Below are positions 54,827 to 63,764 of a stretch of DNA of 64,000 bases, piece by piece. Source of the DNA: Desulfurispirillum indicum S5 (GTDB taxonomy: Bacteria; Chrysiogenota; Chrysiogenetes; Chrysiogenales; Chrysiogenaceae); NCBI RefSeq assembly GCF_000177635.2, contig NC_014836.1, forward strand, positions 911,501-975,500. Reading direction: 5' to 3'. Positions within the stretch are counted from its first letter, which is position 1; each line of letters opens with the position of its first letter. The position numbers and the translations under genes are program-made. Below the pieces are notes generated by a model. It saw nothing but the letters and a program-made list of their open reading frames with translations. It was not told the origin of the DNA and made no database searches.

Positions 54827-55724
54827 CGGCATCCTGCTGATCAGCCCGTCACTGGAAGATGTGCAGGCACACCTGGAAGGACGCTCCTGCGAAGTACTCG
54901 ACTCCCGGGGCCACGGCATCCTCAGCGAACTGGAGTCCCTGCTGGAACCAACCTTCTTCGGCCCTGGAGCCGAAGCAGTTCTTATCCACAGCATGGAACA
55001 GATCGGCGCCCGCCAGGCACTGCAGATCGTGGAGATGGCTCCGAACTATCCGGAAACCTTCTGGGCCTTTCACATCAGCGAACTGAACCCGCCCAAACGC
55101 CAGAAAAAATTTGAAAAAGTCCTCCAGGAAAGATATCCGAAGAAAGCCCTGCGACCGCCATCCATCAGCCAGTTGCGCGACGAATGCCTGCAGAATGCCG
55201 CCCGCCTGGGCGTCACCATCAACCACACCTGCGTGGAACTGCTCATCCAGTGGTTGGGGGCAGATCGCAAGCTGCTGCAGCTGGAGCTGGAGAAGTTCGC
55301 CCATCTGGACAGGCCGGTGGAAATGGATGATATCCTGCAGTCCTACGCCCCCCAGGGCAAGCGCGATCTGTTCTCCCTGCCGCGCAGACTGCTGAATGGT
55401 GAAAAAGAAGCCGTGCTCAGGGACATCCGTTCCATGGAGCCCTTTGAAGACGTTTTCAGCGTCGCCAACGCCTTTGTACATGAACTGAGCAAGATTTACC
55501 TGGTCAAGCTCCTGGGCAGCAAGGCCCGCTTTACCAATACCGGCATCAGCGATTATTTTATCGGCCAGTACCGCAGCGCCTGCCAGCAGCTCAGCGCCGA
55601 GCATGCCGATGAACTCATGGAACTGGCTGCCACGGTCGATTACGAACTCAAGACAACATCGCTGGGCTATGAGCAGGTCTACGCCCTGATAGAACGCATA
55701 GACCTGCTGCGCAAAACCCCATAA
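54813..55724 (+). CDS. holA: DNA polymerase III subunit delta
   Basis: 303 aa. Clamp-loader subunit that opens the beta ring. The protein shows the weakly conserved HolA pattern: an N-terminal Rossmann-like part, LNPPKRQKKFEKVL, a helical middle with LLQLELEKFAHLD, DLFSLPRRLLNGEK, and a C-terminal helical collar. Starts with GTG inside the end of the lptE gene. Identification comes from these features plus gene order. Confidence 0.88.
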   Translation: MSSANGILLISPSLEDVQAHLEGRSCEVLDSRGHGILSELESLLEPTFFGPGAEAVLIHSMEQIGARQALQIVEMAPNYPETFWAFHISELNPPKRQKKFEKVLQERYPKKALRPPSISQLRDECLQNAARLGVTINHTCVELLIQWLGADRKLLQLELEKFAHLDRPVEMDDILQSYAPQGKRDLFSLPRRLLNGEKEAVLRDIRSMEPFEDVFSVANAFVHELSKIYLVKLLGSKARFTNTGISDYFIGQYRSACQQLSAEHADELMELAATVDYELKTTSLGYEQVYALIERIDLLRKTP

Positions 55725-55771
55725 CATTTTCACCATTTGTCCTGAGGGACACAGACAAGGAAACGCCCACC

Positions 55772-57145
55772 ATGAAGAAGAAGCCCATTGTATGTATAAT
55801 CGGACGACCAAATGTCGGGAAGTCCACCCTGTTCAACCGCATCGCCAAAAAGCGCATCGCCATCGTGGAGGACATTCCCGGAGTCACCCGCGACCGCAAC
55901 TACCACGATGTGGAATGGGAGGACAAGGAATTCACCATCGTCGATACCGGTGGCTTTGAATCGGAAACCGGCAAAGGCAGCCTGGAAGCTTCCATGGTGG
56001 AGCAGACAGGCATAGCGGCAGCCGAAGCTGACCGGGTCATTTTCCTGCTCGATGGACAGACTGGCCCCATCGCCGACGACTTTGCCATCATGGACATGCT
56101 GCGCCGCCATGAAAAGCCCGTCTATATCGCCGTCAACAAAATCGATGCCCCGTCCCACGAAAAGATCCTGCTCGATTTCTACCAGCTGGGCGTGGACGAA
56201 GTCTTCCCCGTCTCGGCCGCCCATGGACGTGGTGTCGACGACCTGCTGGACACCGTCACCGAGGGCTTCGCCAGCACTGCCCACCAGGACTCTCCGGAAG
56301 AGATCGATGAAGACAGCATCCCCATAAAAGTCGCCATCGTCGGACGACCCAACGTCGGGAAATCCAGCCTGGTCAACAAGATCTGTGGCGAAAACCGCGT
56401 GGTGGCCTCAGAAGTGCCCGGTACCACCCGCGACACCATTCACACCCCCGTGCGCCGCGAAGGGCGGGATTTCATCCTGCTGGATACCGCCGGCATTCGC
56501 CGCAAATCCAAAGCGTACAGCGAAAACCTGGAGCGCTACAGTGTCTTTCGCAGCATCACCGCCATCGAAGAGGCCCATGTGGTCATCCTGATGCTGGACG
56601 CCACCGAAGGTATCACCGACCAGGATCTCAAGGTCGCCTCCTACGCCTGGGAAGCCGGAAAGCCCATCATTATCGCGGTCAACAAGTGGGATCTCGTCGC
56701 CAAGGAAACCATGACCTACCGTGAGTTTGAAAAGGACATCGAGCATCGCTTCAAATTTTCCACCAAGCCGATTATCCTCTTTATCTCAGCGCTCAGCGGT
56801 CAAAGAGTGGTCAAGCTCTTTGACCTGGCCCGCAGCCTCTATGAGAAAACCCGTTTCCGGGTCAACACCAACGAACTCAACGAGCTCATCCAGAGCGCCA
56901 CGGCCAAACACGCACCACCCGCCGCTCATACCGGGGGCAAACGCCTGAAATTCTACTACGTGACCCAGATATCGCGGCACCCGTTTATTATTGTAATTTT
57001 CTGTAATTACCCTGACTCCGTGCACTTTAGTTACAAACGCTATTTGACAAATGTTGTCAGAGAGGCATATTCTCTTTATAATGTGCCTGTTATACTAAAA
57101 TTCCGAAAGAGGGCCTCCAGTGACCGAGAACAAACTGAAAAGTAG
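55772..57145 (+). CDS. der: ribosome-associated GTPase Der (EngA)
   Basis: 457 aa. Two tandem GTPase domains needed for 50S assembly: first GRPNVGKST (11-19) with DTGGFES and NKID; second GRPNVGKSS (about 190) with DTAGIRR and NKWD. The KH-like C-terminal domain follows (about 350-457), ending PVILKFRKRASS. The last ~150 bases are AT-richer than the rest and overlap a probable promoter for mltD. Stop is 26 bases inside the next gene. Confidence 0.97.
   Translation: MKKKPIVCIIGRPNVGKSTLFNRIAKKRIAIVEDIPGVTRDRNYHDVEWEDKEFTIVDTGGFESETGKGSLEASMVEQTGIAAAEADRVIFLLDGQTGPIADDFAIMDMLRRHEKPVYIAVNKIDAPSHEKILLDFYQLGVDEVFPVSAAHGRGVDDLLDTVTEGFASTAHQDSPEEIDEDSIPIKVAIVGRPNVGKSSLVNKICGENRVVASEVPGTTRDTIHTPVRREGRDFILLDTAGIRRKSKAYSENLERYSVFRSITAIEEAHVVILMLDATEGITDQDLKVASYAWEAGKPIIIAVNKWDLVAKETMTYREFEKDIEHRFKFSTKPIILFISALSGQRVVKLFDLARSLYEKTRFRVNTNELNELIQSATAKHAPPAAHTGGKRLKFYYVTQISRHPFIIVIFCNYPDSVHFSYKRYLTNVVREAYSLYNVPVILKFRKRASSDREQTEK
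57054..57082 (+). promoter_or_regulatory. probable promoter for mltD inside the 3' end of der
   Basis: TTGTCA (57054-57059), exactly 17 bases, then TATAAT (57077-57082, perfect -10). It lies 38 bases before the mltD start within the coding sequence of der, so mltD and the genes after it can be transcribed on their own. Confidence 0.6.
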
Positions 57146-59279
57146 GCTGCTGGCAGCAGGCATGCTCTCCGCTCTGTACCTGAGCGGCTGCGCCATGTCT
57201 GCCCGCAATACCGTCACCCCAGAATCTCTGCCCGCCAGCGATACCCTTTACCGGGCGTGGACAGCGGACAAGCAGCCACCAGACCTCTTCGCCAGGAACC
57301 TGCTGGGCTCATACCGCAAAGAATACAACGGTCTCTTCCGTGAGGAAGATATGGCCTCAGCCCCCATCCTTCCCGACCCGCTGCCGCTGCAGACAGACTC
57401 ATTCGCTATACCGGTCACCGTGGACTACAGCCACGATGAACTGCAGTTTGGCTACACCATCCCCGTCGTCATCAACGATCGTGTCAACCAGTACATCAAT
57501 TTCTACTCCGTACGATACAAGCAGGGCTTCCAGAATCAGCTGCAGCGGGCGAACTACTACCTGCCCATGATTCGCAAAATCTTCCGCGAAGAAGGCGTCC
57601 CCGAGGACCTGGCCTATGTGGCACTGGTGGAAAGCGGCTTCCGCCCCACCGCCCGCTCCCACGCAGGCGCCGTGGGTATCTGGCAGTTTATCCGCCCCAC
57701 CGGTCAGCGCTACGGCCTCGAAGTGAACTGGTGGCTTGATGAGCGGCGCGATCCCATCAAAAGTACCCGTGCCGCCGCCCGCTACCTCAATGACCTGTAT
57801 GGAATATTCGGCGACTGGCATCTGGCACTGGCCGGATATAACTGCGGAGAAAACCGCGTCCTTCGGGAAATGCGCAACTCTGGAGCCGACAGCTTCTGGG
57901 AGCTCAGCCGACTGCCCCGCGAAACCCGCGAGTACGTCCCCGCTATCCTGGCGGCCATTGTCCTGGCCAATAACACCGAAAAGTACAGCATTGTGGTCCC
58001 CCCCAACGAGGAAACCTACAATCCCGACCTCGTCCCCATCAGCCACCCAACCAGCCTCAATGTCATCGCCAATATCACCGGCATATCCATTGACCGCATC
58101 AAAGCGCTGAATCCAGAGCTCAACGGCTACGTGACCCCCCCCAGCAGTTCCTATCGCCTCAAGCTCTTCCCCGGCTACGGAGCGCCCGTGGAAACAGCGC
58201 TGCGCGAAATTCCCAAGGGGCAGCGCGTCTCCTGGATCAAGCACCAGGTGCGCTCCGGTGAAAGCCTCTATGTCCTGAGCCGACGCTACAACATCTCCAT
58301 TGAAGAGATTCGCCGCGCCAACCAGCTCTCCGGCAATCTGCTGCGCGTGAACCAGGTTCTGCTGATACCCTCCCTGCAGCACCCACCCAGCAGCTCATCG
58401 GAGAGAATGATCGCCGGCGTTATCCAGCACCGGGTTTCCCCCGGCGAAAGTCTGTCGGTCATCAGTGAACGCTATCGCGTCTCCATGAACGAAATCCGCC
58501 GCAACAACAACATCAGCGGCGATACCATCCGGGCCGGTCAGACCCTGCTCATCCCCGTGGGCGAACCGCTGACCAGTGCCACGACCGCCAGCGCGTCATC
58601 ACCGGGCGGCATGCTGCGGCACGTGGTCCGTAATGGCGAAAGCCTCTCCACCATCAGCAGCCGCTACAACGTCACCATTGCGCAACTGCGGCAAGCCAAC
58701 AATATCCGAGGCGATATCATCCAGGCTGGTCAGACCCTCAATATTCCTGCCGCTCAGCGCACCATCACCCAGAGTCAGAATACCCGCATGGTACGTCACG
58801 AAGTGCGCGCCGGTGAAAGCCTCTCCGTACTCAGCGACCGCTACAATACCCCCATCGTGGAAATCCGGCGCGCCAACAACCTGCGCGGCGACCTGCTGCG
58901 GGTAGGACAGGTGCTGCAGGTACCGGTACGCCAGCAGGCCAGCACACCCGCCGGTGGGCAGCAGATCGCCGGCGGCATTCAGCATCGCGTCCGCGAAGGA
59001 GAGAGCCTTTCCGTGCTCAGTGACCGCTACAATGTCCCCATCCGGGACATCCGCCAGGCCAACGGCCTGCGCGGTGACCTGCTCCGGGCAGGACAGGTGC
59101 TGATTATCCCCAACCGCTCATCGGCATCCAATATCGTGGACTATGAAGTGCGAAATGGCGACTCCCTCTCGGTGATCGCCCAGAACTTTGATACCACCGT
59201 CGCTCAACTGGTCCGCCTGAATAACCTTGAACACCCGGAGATGATTCGCCCGGGGCAGGTGCTGCGCATTGCCCGCTGA
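57120..59279 (+). CDS. membrane-bound lytic murein transglycosylase with six LysM domains (MltD-like)
   Basis: 719 aa lipoprotein (lipobox YLSGCA). SLT domain at about 150-300 with the catalytic Glu in ALVESGFRPTARS (about E171), then GAVGIWQFIRPTG and ALAGYNCGENRV. From about 373 to the end come six LysM peptidoglycan-binding modules, each starting like VRSGESLxxLSxRYN and ending in LxIP; E. coli MltD has two. A degenerate seventh may lie around residue 310. Cleaves glycan strands in the periplasm. Start GTG at 57120 with AGAGGG ahead. Heads mltD-unknown-pcm-sixA-rnd. Confidence 0.92.
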   Translation: MTENKLKSRLLAAGMLSALYLSGCAMSARNTVTPESLPASDTLYRAWTADKQPPDLFARNLLGSYRKEYNGLFREEDMASAPILPDPLPLQTDSFAIPVTVDYSHDELQFGYTIPVVINDRVNQYINFYSVRYKQGFQNQLQRANYYLPMIRKIFREEGVPEDLAYVALVESGFRPTARSHAGAVGIWQFIRPTGQRYGLEVNWWLDERRDPIKSTRAAARYLNDLYGIFGDWHLALAGYNCGENRVLREMRNSGADSFWELSRLPRETREYVPAILAAIVLANNTEKYSIVVPPNEETYNPDLVPISHPTSLNVIANITGISIDRIKALNPELNGYVTPPSSSYRLKLFPGYGAPVETALREIPKGQRVSWIKHQVRSGESLYVLSRRYNISIEEIRRANQLSGNLLRVNQVLLIPSLQHPPSSSSERMIAGVIQHRVSPGESLSVISERYRVSMNEIRRNNNISGDTIRAGQTLLIPVGEPLTSATTASASSPGGMLRHVVRNGESLSTISSRYNVTIAQLRQANNIRGDIIQAGQTLNIPAAQRTITQSQNTRMVRHEVRAGESLSVLSDRYNTPIVEIRRANNLRGDLLRVGQVLQVPVRQQASTPAGGQQIAGGIQHRVREGESLSVLSDRYNVPIRDIRQANGLRGDLLRAGQVLIIPNRSSASNIVDYEVRNGDSLSVIAQNFDTTVAQLVRLNNLEHPEMIRPGQVLRIAR

Positions 59280-59310
59280 ATCCCCCTCCGTACCATAGGC
59301 AGGCACACCC

Positions 59311-60162
59311 ATGCGGAAGCTGAATTTTCTTGATAACTACCAGAAGGGCTACTATGACATCATTGAAGATGCCATTGAAAAGCCACCTGCCTTCTGGACG
59401 CGAGCAGGCCTGAAGTACTACCTGCTGACCCCGTACTGGCAGGAGTTTCTGGAAGCTGATTTCAGGAAAAAACTCACCATGCTTCGGGGCCTGACCCGCG
59501 AACAGAAATTCCGGCTCATGGCAGCTTCAGCCATCGTGGGCATCCTGGTCGGCATTCTCTTTGCGCCGGGCAAAAAAGTTCCTGAACTGCCCCACGATGT
59601 GACCCAGCAGATGGTCGACCGCGCCCGCATGCACGAAATCGTCCTCGGTCAGCAGGGTGTTCCCGTGGGCAGCTTTACCCTGAGGCAGATCACCAGTCCT
59701 TACCTTCCCGCACAGCAGGATCCGCAGCAGCCCAAAGCCGGGCGCTTGCAGATCTACTACTCCTTTGAAGCGGAGCGTGCCCAGGCCGTTGTCGCTGAGA
59801 TCTCCCGTACCCTCGGCTGGAACCTGCAGGTGGAAGAAGGTGTCACCGACCGCTTTGGCTTCCGCGTTATCGTCGAGGGCTACGGCACCATGCAGATGGC
59901 CGAATCCCTGCGCCGCGAACTGAAGCTCGACCATGTGGTGCGCCGTGAAGACAAGTACTACCCCGCCAGCGGAATCTTTTTCAACAAGGCCAGTGCCGAG
60001 GAGCTGGCGGAAAACATCCGCTACCACCGGGCCATGATCGTCTCCGACTTTGACAAGACCGTCGTATACTCGGTGCTCACCCCACCCCTGGAGCAGGATC
60101 AGATTACCCCTGTCGTCGAACGCCTGCGGCTGCTGGGATATCGCCCCATCAGGATCACCTGA
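59311..60162 (+). CDS. membrane-anchored protein of unknown function
   Basis: 283 aa; family not recognised. About 68 charged cytoplasm-side residues (MRKLNFLDNYQKGYYDIIED), one membrane helix (LMAASAIVGILVGILFAPG, about 69-87), then about 195 residues outside. The outer part contains two stretches shaped like SPOR or ferredoxin-like folds (YYSFEAERAQAVVAEISRTL and VIVEGYGTMQMAESLRRELK). Its position after the LysM transglycosylase and one base before pcm, and the single-anchor topology, suggest an envelope role, but this is inference. Ribosome site is weak (AGGCAGG), so the start is less certain. Confidence 0.65.
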   Translation: MRKLNFLDNYQKGYYDIIEDAIEKPPAFWTRAGLKYYLLTPYWQEFLEADFRKKLTMLRGLTREQKFRLMAASAIVGILVGILFAPGKKVPELPHDVTQQMVDRARMHEIVLGQQGVPVGSFTLRQITSPYLPAQQDPQQPKAGRLQIYYSFEAERAQAVVAEISRTLGWNLQVEEGVTDRFGFRVIVEGYGTMQMAESLRRELKLDHVVRREDKYYPASGIFFNKASAEELAENIRYHRAMIVSDFDKTVVYSVLTPPLEQDQITPVVERLRLLGYRPIRIT

Positions 60163-60163
60163 T

Positions 60164-60829
60164 ATGCTCGAAACCGCCCGCCACATGATGGTAGAGAAGT
60201 ACCTGCGCAACCGCATAGAAGATGAACGGGTACTGAGTGTCATCGGAGAGCTTCCGCGCCATCTCTTCGTCGAGGATGCCCTGCAGGGACGCGCCTACAG
60301 TAATGACGCCCTGCCTATCGGATTCGGCCAGACCATTTCCCAGCCCTTTATTGTCGCCCTCATGACCCAGGAGCTGGAACTTTCCGGCCAGGAGACCGTC
60401 CTGGAAATCGGTACCGGCAGTGGCTACCAGGCTGCCGTGCTCTCCCACCTCGCCCGGGAAGTGCACAGTGTCGAACGCATTCCGCAGCTGGCGCAGCGCG
60501 CCGCTAAAGTCCTTCAGTCCATGCATATTGACAATGTCTGCGTGCATATCGCCGACGGCACTGCCATATCCGGTGACCAGCATCCCCTGCCGGCAAAATT
60601 CGACCGCATTATCGTCACTGCCGGCGGCAATCGTCAGCCAAGCTCACTTTTGCGCCAGCTGCATATCGGCGGCATTCTGCTCATTCCCATTGGCGACAGC
60701 CAGCAGCAAAGCCTTTTCAAATATCGCCGCATCAGCGAAGAGCGCTGGGAGCGGCAGAATCTCCACCAGTGCAGCTTTGTCAAACTGGTGGGCAAAGAGG
60801 GCTGGAGCCCTGGGGAGGATGCACCGTGA
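60164..60829 (+). CDS. pcm: protein-L-isoaspartate O-methyltransferase
   Basis: 221 aa. Repairs isoaspartyl residues in aged proteins using SAM. SAM-binding VLEIGTGSGYQAAVL, ISQPFIVALMTQ, and FDRIIVTAGG with LLIPIG near the end. ATG at 60164 begins one base after the preceding stop; the longer frame upstream lies inside that gene and is rejected. Stop overlaps the next start (GTGA). Confidence 0.95.
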   Translation: MLETARHMMVEKYLRNRIEDERVLSVIGELPRHLFVEDALQGRAYSNDALPIGFGQTISQPFIVALMTQELELSGQETVLEIGTGSGYQAAVLSHLAREVHSVERIPQLAQRAAKVLQSMHIDNVCVHIADGTAISGDQHPLPAKFDRIIVTAGGNRQPSSLLRQLHIGGILLIPIGDSQQQSLFKYRRISEERWERQNLHQCSFVKLVGKEGWSPGEDAP

Positions 60830-61332
60830 AACCGTACCTGCTCTATGTCACCCGCCACGCCAAATCCAGCTGGGATGACCCCGCCAGCCGGGATTTCGAC
60901 CGCACCCTGAACCAGCGTGGCCTGGCCAACGCGCCACAGACAGGGCAGCAGCTCCTGGCCCGAGGGATACACCTGGACTCCATCGTCTCCAGCCCGGCAG
61001 TGCGGGCCAAGGCCACAGCCCAGCTCATCGCCCATGCAATGGACTATTCACCGGAAAACATTCTCTTCCAGCAGCGCATTTATGAAGCCAGCAGCAGCGA
61101 CCTCGCCTCGGTGGTGGCACAACTGGACCCGGCGTGGTATAGTGTGCTCCTGTGTGGCCACAATCCCGGCCTCACCGACTTTATTACCAAGTACAGCGAC
61201 CTCAACCTGGACAACCTGCCCACCGCAGCAGTCGCCGCCTTGCAATTTGAGCTGCCATGGAAGGACATCCATCGGCAAAAGGGCAAATGCCTGTTTTTCT
61301 ACTCTCCACGGCAAGGCTTTATCGAACCATAG
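60826..61332 (+). CDS. sixA: phosphohistidine phosphatase SixA-type
   Basis: 168 aa histidine phosphatase (phosphoglycerate-mutase superfamily). VTRHAKSSWDD with the catalytic His (H11), LNQRGLANA, SSPAVRAKATAQ with the conserved Arg, and LLCGHNPGL with the second His. SixA removes phosphate from phosphohistidine, known from HPt domains and nitrogen-PTS NPr. With ptsP in the same window a PTS-Ntr role is possible, but the genes are 44 kb apart. Start GTG at 60826 with GGGGAGG 7 bases upstream, overlapping the pcm stop. Confidence 0.88.
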   Translation: MKPYLLYVTRHAKSSWDDPASRDFDRTLNQRGLANAPQTGQQLLARGIHLDSIVSSPAVRAKATAQLIAHAMDYSPENILFQQRIYEASSSDLASVVAQLDPAWYSVLLCGHNPGLTDFITKYSDLNLDNLPTAAVAALQFELPWKDIHRQKGKCLFFYSPRQGFIEP

Positions 61333-61353
61333 GAAAAAAGTGATACGAGAGCC

Positions 61354-61995
61354 ATGAACCTGCACGCCCCCCGTTCCCTGGAACAGGACGCCATCTGCAA
61401 AGAGCACATTAACCAGCTGCCCCTGCTGGATTTCACAGGAAATATTGAACTGATCACCACGGAAGAACAATGCCACGAAGCACTGCCCGCCCTGCAGCAG
61501 TGCCCGGTGCTGGGCTTTGATACGGAAACACGTCCCACCTTCCGCAAGGGGCAGTTCTTCCTGCCCTCGCTGATACAGCTGGCAACCCATAACCACGTCT
61601 ACCTCTTCCAGATCAGCCGCTTCAACCTGCCCGCCGGGCTGCTGGAGATATTCTCCAGCCAGCACATCGTCAAGGTCGGAGCCGGCCTGAACTATGATGT
61701 CAAGCAGCTCCAGCAGATTGCCGCCTTTGATGAACAGAGCTTTGTTGACATTGCCCACCTGGCGACCCGCCTCGGCATCAAACAGACCGGCCTGCGCACC
61801 CTGTGCGCCCTGCTCTTTGGCAAACGCCTTTCCAAAAAGGCCCGTTGCTCCGACTGGAGCCGCAAACACCTCTCCGCTGAGCAGATCAAGTATGCCGCCG
61901 CTGACGCCTGGATCAGCCGTGAACTCTATATGGCCCTCAACAGCCTTCTGGAAAAGCAGAACGCCTCTGCTGAACCCATGGTTTCAGGGAAGTAG
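61354..61995 (+). CDS. 3'-5' exonuclease, RNase D-like (DEDDy)
   Basis: 213 aa. A single exonuclease domain: GFDTETRP (first two acids), VGAGLNYDVKQL (third), and YAAADAWISREL (Tyr and last Asp), the DEDDy set. It lacks the HRDC domains of full RNase D, so it belongs to the short RNase D-like or Werner-exonuclease-like group acting on RNA or DNA ends. Last gene of its run; a strong bidirectional terminator follows. Confidence 0.88.
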   Translation: MNLHAPRSLEQDAICKEHINQLPLLDFTGNIELITTEEQCHEALPALQQCPVLGFDTETRPTFRKGQFFLPSLIQLATHNHVYLFQISRFNLPAGLLEIFSSQHIVKVGAGLNYDVKQLQQIAAFDEQSFVDIAHLATRLGIKQTGLRTLCALLFGKRLSKKARCSDWSRKHLSAEQIKYAAADAWISRELYMALNSLLEKQNASAEPMVSGK

Positions 61996-62010
61996 AACCC
62001 CACAAAAGAA

Positions 62011-62040
62011 CAGCCCGCGCCGCAAAAGCGGCGCGGGCTG
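62011..62040. terminator. bidirectional terminator between rnd-like gene and gltX
   Basis: Perfect 13-base stem CAGCCCGCGCCGC (62011-62023) / GCGGCGCGGGCTG (62028-62040) around AAAA. T-rich sequence follows on the minus strand (TTCTTTTG) and a short T stretch on the plus strand. It serves the convergent genes ending at 61995 and 62064. Confidence 0.9.
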
Positions 62041-62063
62041 TGGATTTCATGATTCCATTCCCC

Positions 62064-63506
62064 TCAATTCATCTGCTCCAGTGCCCAGCGCAGACGCCGG
62101 CAGACCACGGACTGGCCCAGCACCGGTACCAGCAGATCAAGCTCCGGACCACGGCACTTGCCGGTCAAAGCCACCCGCAGGGTCATAAAGAGATTCTTCC
62201 CCTTCACACCCACGACCTTGCCCGCTTCCTTGACCATATCCTTATACACTTCCCCATCAAGAGCCTGGGAGAGAGCTTCCACACGCTTCAACACCTCCTC
62301 GACCAGGGGACGGCTGGTTTCCAGCTGCAAAAACGCGCGGCCATCTTCCTCCAGGAGTGGATCGCGGTCGAGGAAAATGGGGTAATAGGTGCTCACATCT
62401 GCCAGCACCGTACAGTTGCCCCGGATAATATCAATCTCAAGCTGCAGCTGATTCTCGTCCTTGGCACCATCTATGAGACCTGTCTGCATCAGGTACGGTT
62501 TCATCAGCGCCGTGATGCGCGGCAGGTCGGCTTCGCGGATGTAGTGGGCGTTCATCCAGTCCAGCTTGGCGTTGTCGAAGACAGCGGCGGCGCGGTTGAT
62601 GCGCTCCAGGCTGAACAGCTCGATGATGCGCTCCACGCTGAACAACTCCTCTTCGCTGCCACTGCTCCAGCCCAGCAGGCTCAGGTAGTTGACCATAGCT
62701 TCAGGCAGGTAGCCCTTTTCCTGGTACTGGCCCACGCTGGTGGCACCGTGGCGCTTGCTGAGCTTGGAGCGATCCTCGCCCAGAATCAGACTGACATGGG
62801 CGTAACGGGGGGGCTCCACGCCCAGGGCTTCGCAGATCATCATCTGGCGCAGGGTATTGCTGAGGTGCTCCTCAGCGCGGATGACGTGGGTGATCTCCAT
62901 GAGGACATCGTCAATGCTGACACAGAAATTATAGACGGGCATGCCGTCGGAACGCATGATGATGAAGTCGCCGATCATGCCATCCTTGAAGGTGACGTCG
63001 CCGCGGATGATGTCGTTGAGGACATAGTCCCGCAGGGGCGCGCGAAAGCGCACGGTGGGCCTGCGTCCCTCTTTTTCAAAGGCGGCAGCCTGCTCCGGGC
63101 TGAGATTTCGGCAGCGGCCATTGTAGTGGGGGGTGATCTTCAGGCGGGTGGCTTCCTCACGGGAGGCTTCCAGCTCTGCATCAGTGCAGTAGCAGTGGTA
63201 AGCCTTGTCAGCCTCCAGCAGTTTGCGGGCGTATTCCAGGTAGATTCCGGTGCGTTCGGACTGGCGATAGGGGCCGTAATCGCCACCCACATCGGGGCCT
63301 TCATCCCACTGAACACCGAGCCAGCGCAGATCTTCCAGCACCATGGCTTCACTTTCACGGGTGCTGCGGGCCTGATCCGTGTCCTCCACCCGCAGGATGA
63401 GCCTGCCCCCCTGGGCTTTGGCATAAAAGTAATTGAACAGCGCAGTTCGCGCGCCACCCACGTGCAGGTGACCAGTGGGGCTTGGGGCAAATCGGACTCG
63501 TACCAT
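62064..63506 (-). CDS. gltX: glutamyl-tRNA synthetase
   Basis: 480 aa class I synthetase. HIGH-type motif FAPSPTGHLHVGG (about 6-18), CYCTDAELE near a possible zinc site, and KLSKRHG (KMSKS-type, about 247). C-terminal helical anticodon-binding domain present. ATG at 63506 with GGAG 6 bases upstream; the longer frame upstream runs into the repeat element and is rejected. Whether it also charges tRNA-Gln cannot be told here. Confidence 0.97.
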   Translation of the reverse strand: MVRVRFAPSPTGHLHVGGARTALFNYFYAKAQGGRLILRVEDTDQARSTRESEAMVLEDLRWLGVQWDEGPDVGGDYGPYRQSERTGIYLEYARKLLEADKAYHCYCTDAELEASREEATRLKITPHYNGRCRNLSPEQAAAFEKEGRRPTVRFRAPLRDYVLNDIIRGDVTFKDGMIGDFIIMRSDGMPVYNFCVSIDDVLMEITHVIRAEEHLSNTLRQMMICEALGVEPPRYAHVSLILGEDRSKLSKRHGATSVGQYQEKGYLPEAMVNYLSLLGWSSGSEEELFSVERIIELFSLERINRAAAVFDNAKLDWMNAHYIREADLPRITALMKPYLMQTGLIDGAKDENQLQLEIDIIRGNCTVLADVSTYYPIFLDRDPLLEEDGRAFLQLETSRPLVEEVLKRVEALSQALDGEVYKDMVKEAGKVVGVKGKNLFMTLRVALTGKCRGPELDLLVPVLGQSVVCRRLRWALEQMN

Positions 63507-63532
63507 CTTTATCTCCAGGGAGTATAATTTAA

Positions 63533-63684
63533 CAGGCTGCTGAAAAACCCTCATCTGCGGCGTTGCTCGCTGTCGCTCGTCATTGCAACGTAGGGGGAGT
63601 GCGCTTCACTCCTCGCTCTGGGAGCGCCTTGCACCTGAGTATTTTTCAATTGCCTGCGAAGTTTAAGGGTTTTTCAGCAGCCTG
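63533..63684. repeat. MITE-like element with perfect 19-base inverted ends, copy C
   Basis: CAGGCTGCTGAAAAACCCT (63533-63551) and its exact reverse complement (63666-63684) bound 152 bases. The centre holds smaller hairpins (GGAGTG/CACTCC, GTTGC/GCAAC) and an internal TTTTTCAATTGCCTGC that resembles the right end of copy B. It lies between the gltX start and the wrbA terminator. No open frame of note, so non-autonomous if mobile. Confidence 0.75.
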
Positions 63685-63698
63685 CCAACAAAGCGAAA

Positions 63699-63720
63699 GG
63701 ATGCCACAGCGGTGGCATCC
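63699..63720 (-). terminator. wrbA terminator
   Basis: GGATGCCAC (63699-63707) / GTGGCATCC (63712-63720), 9 base pairs with a 4-base loop, followed on the minus strand by TTTCGCTTTG. It lies 45 bases past the stop of the gene ending at 63765. Confidence 0.75.
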
Positions 63721-63764
63721 CTTCAACAAAATTATCGGTCAGAAACCTGAGCGAAACGGCTTCT

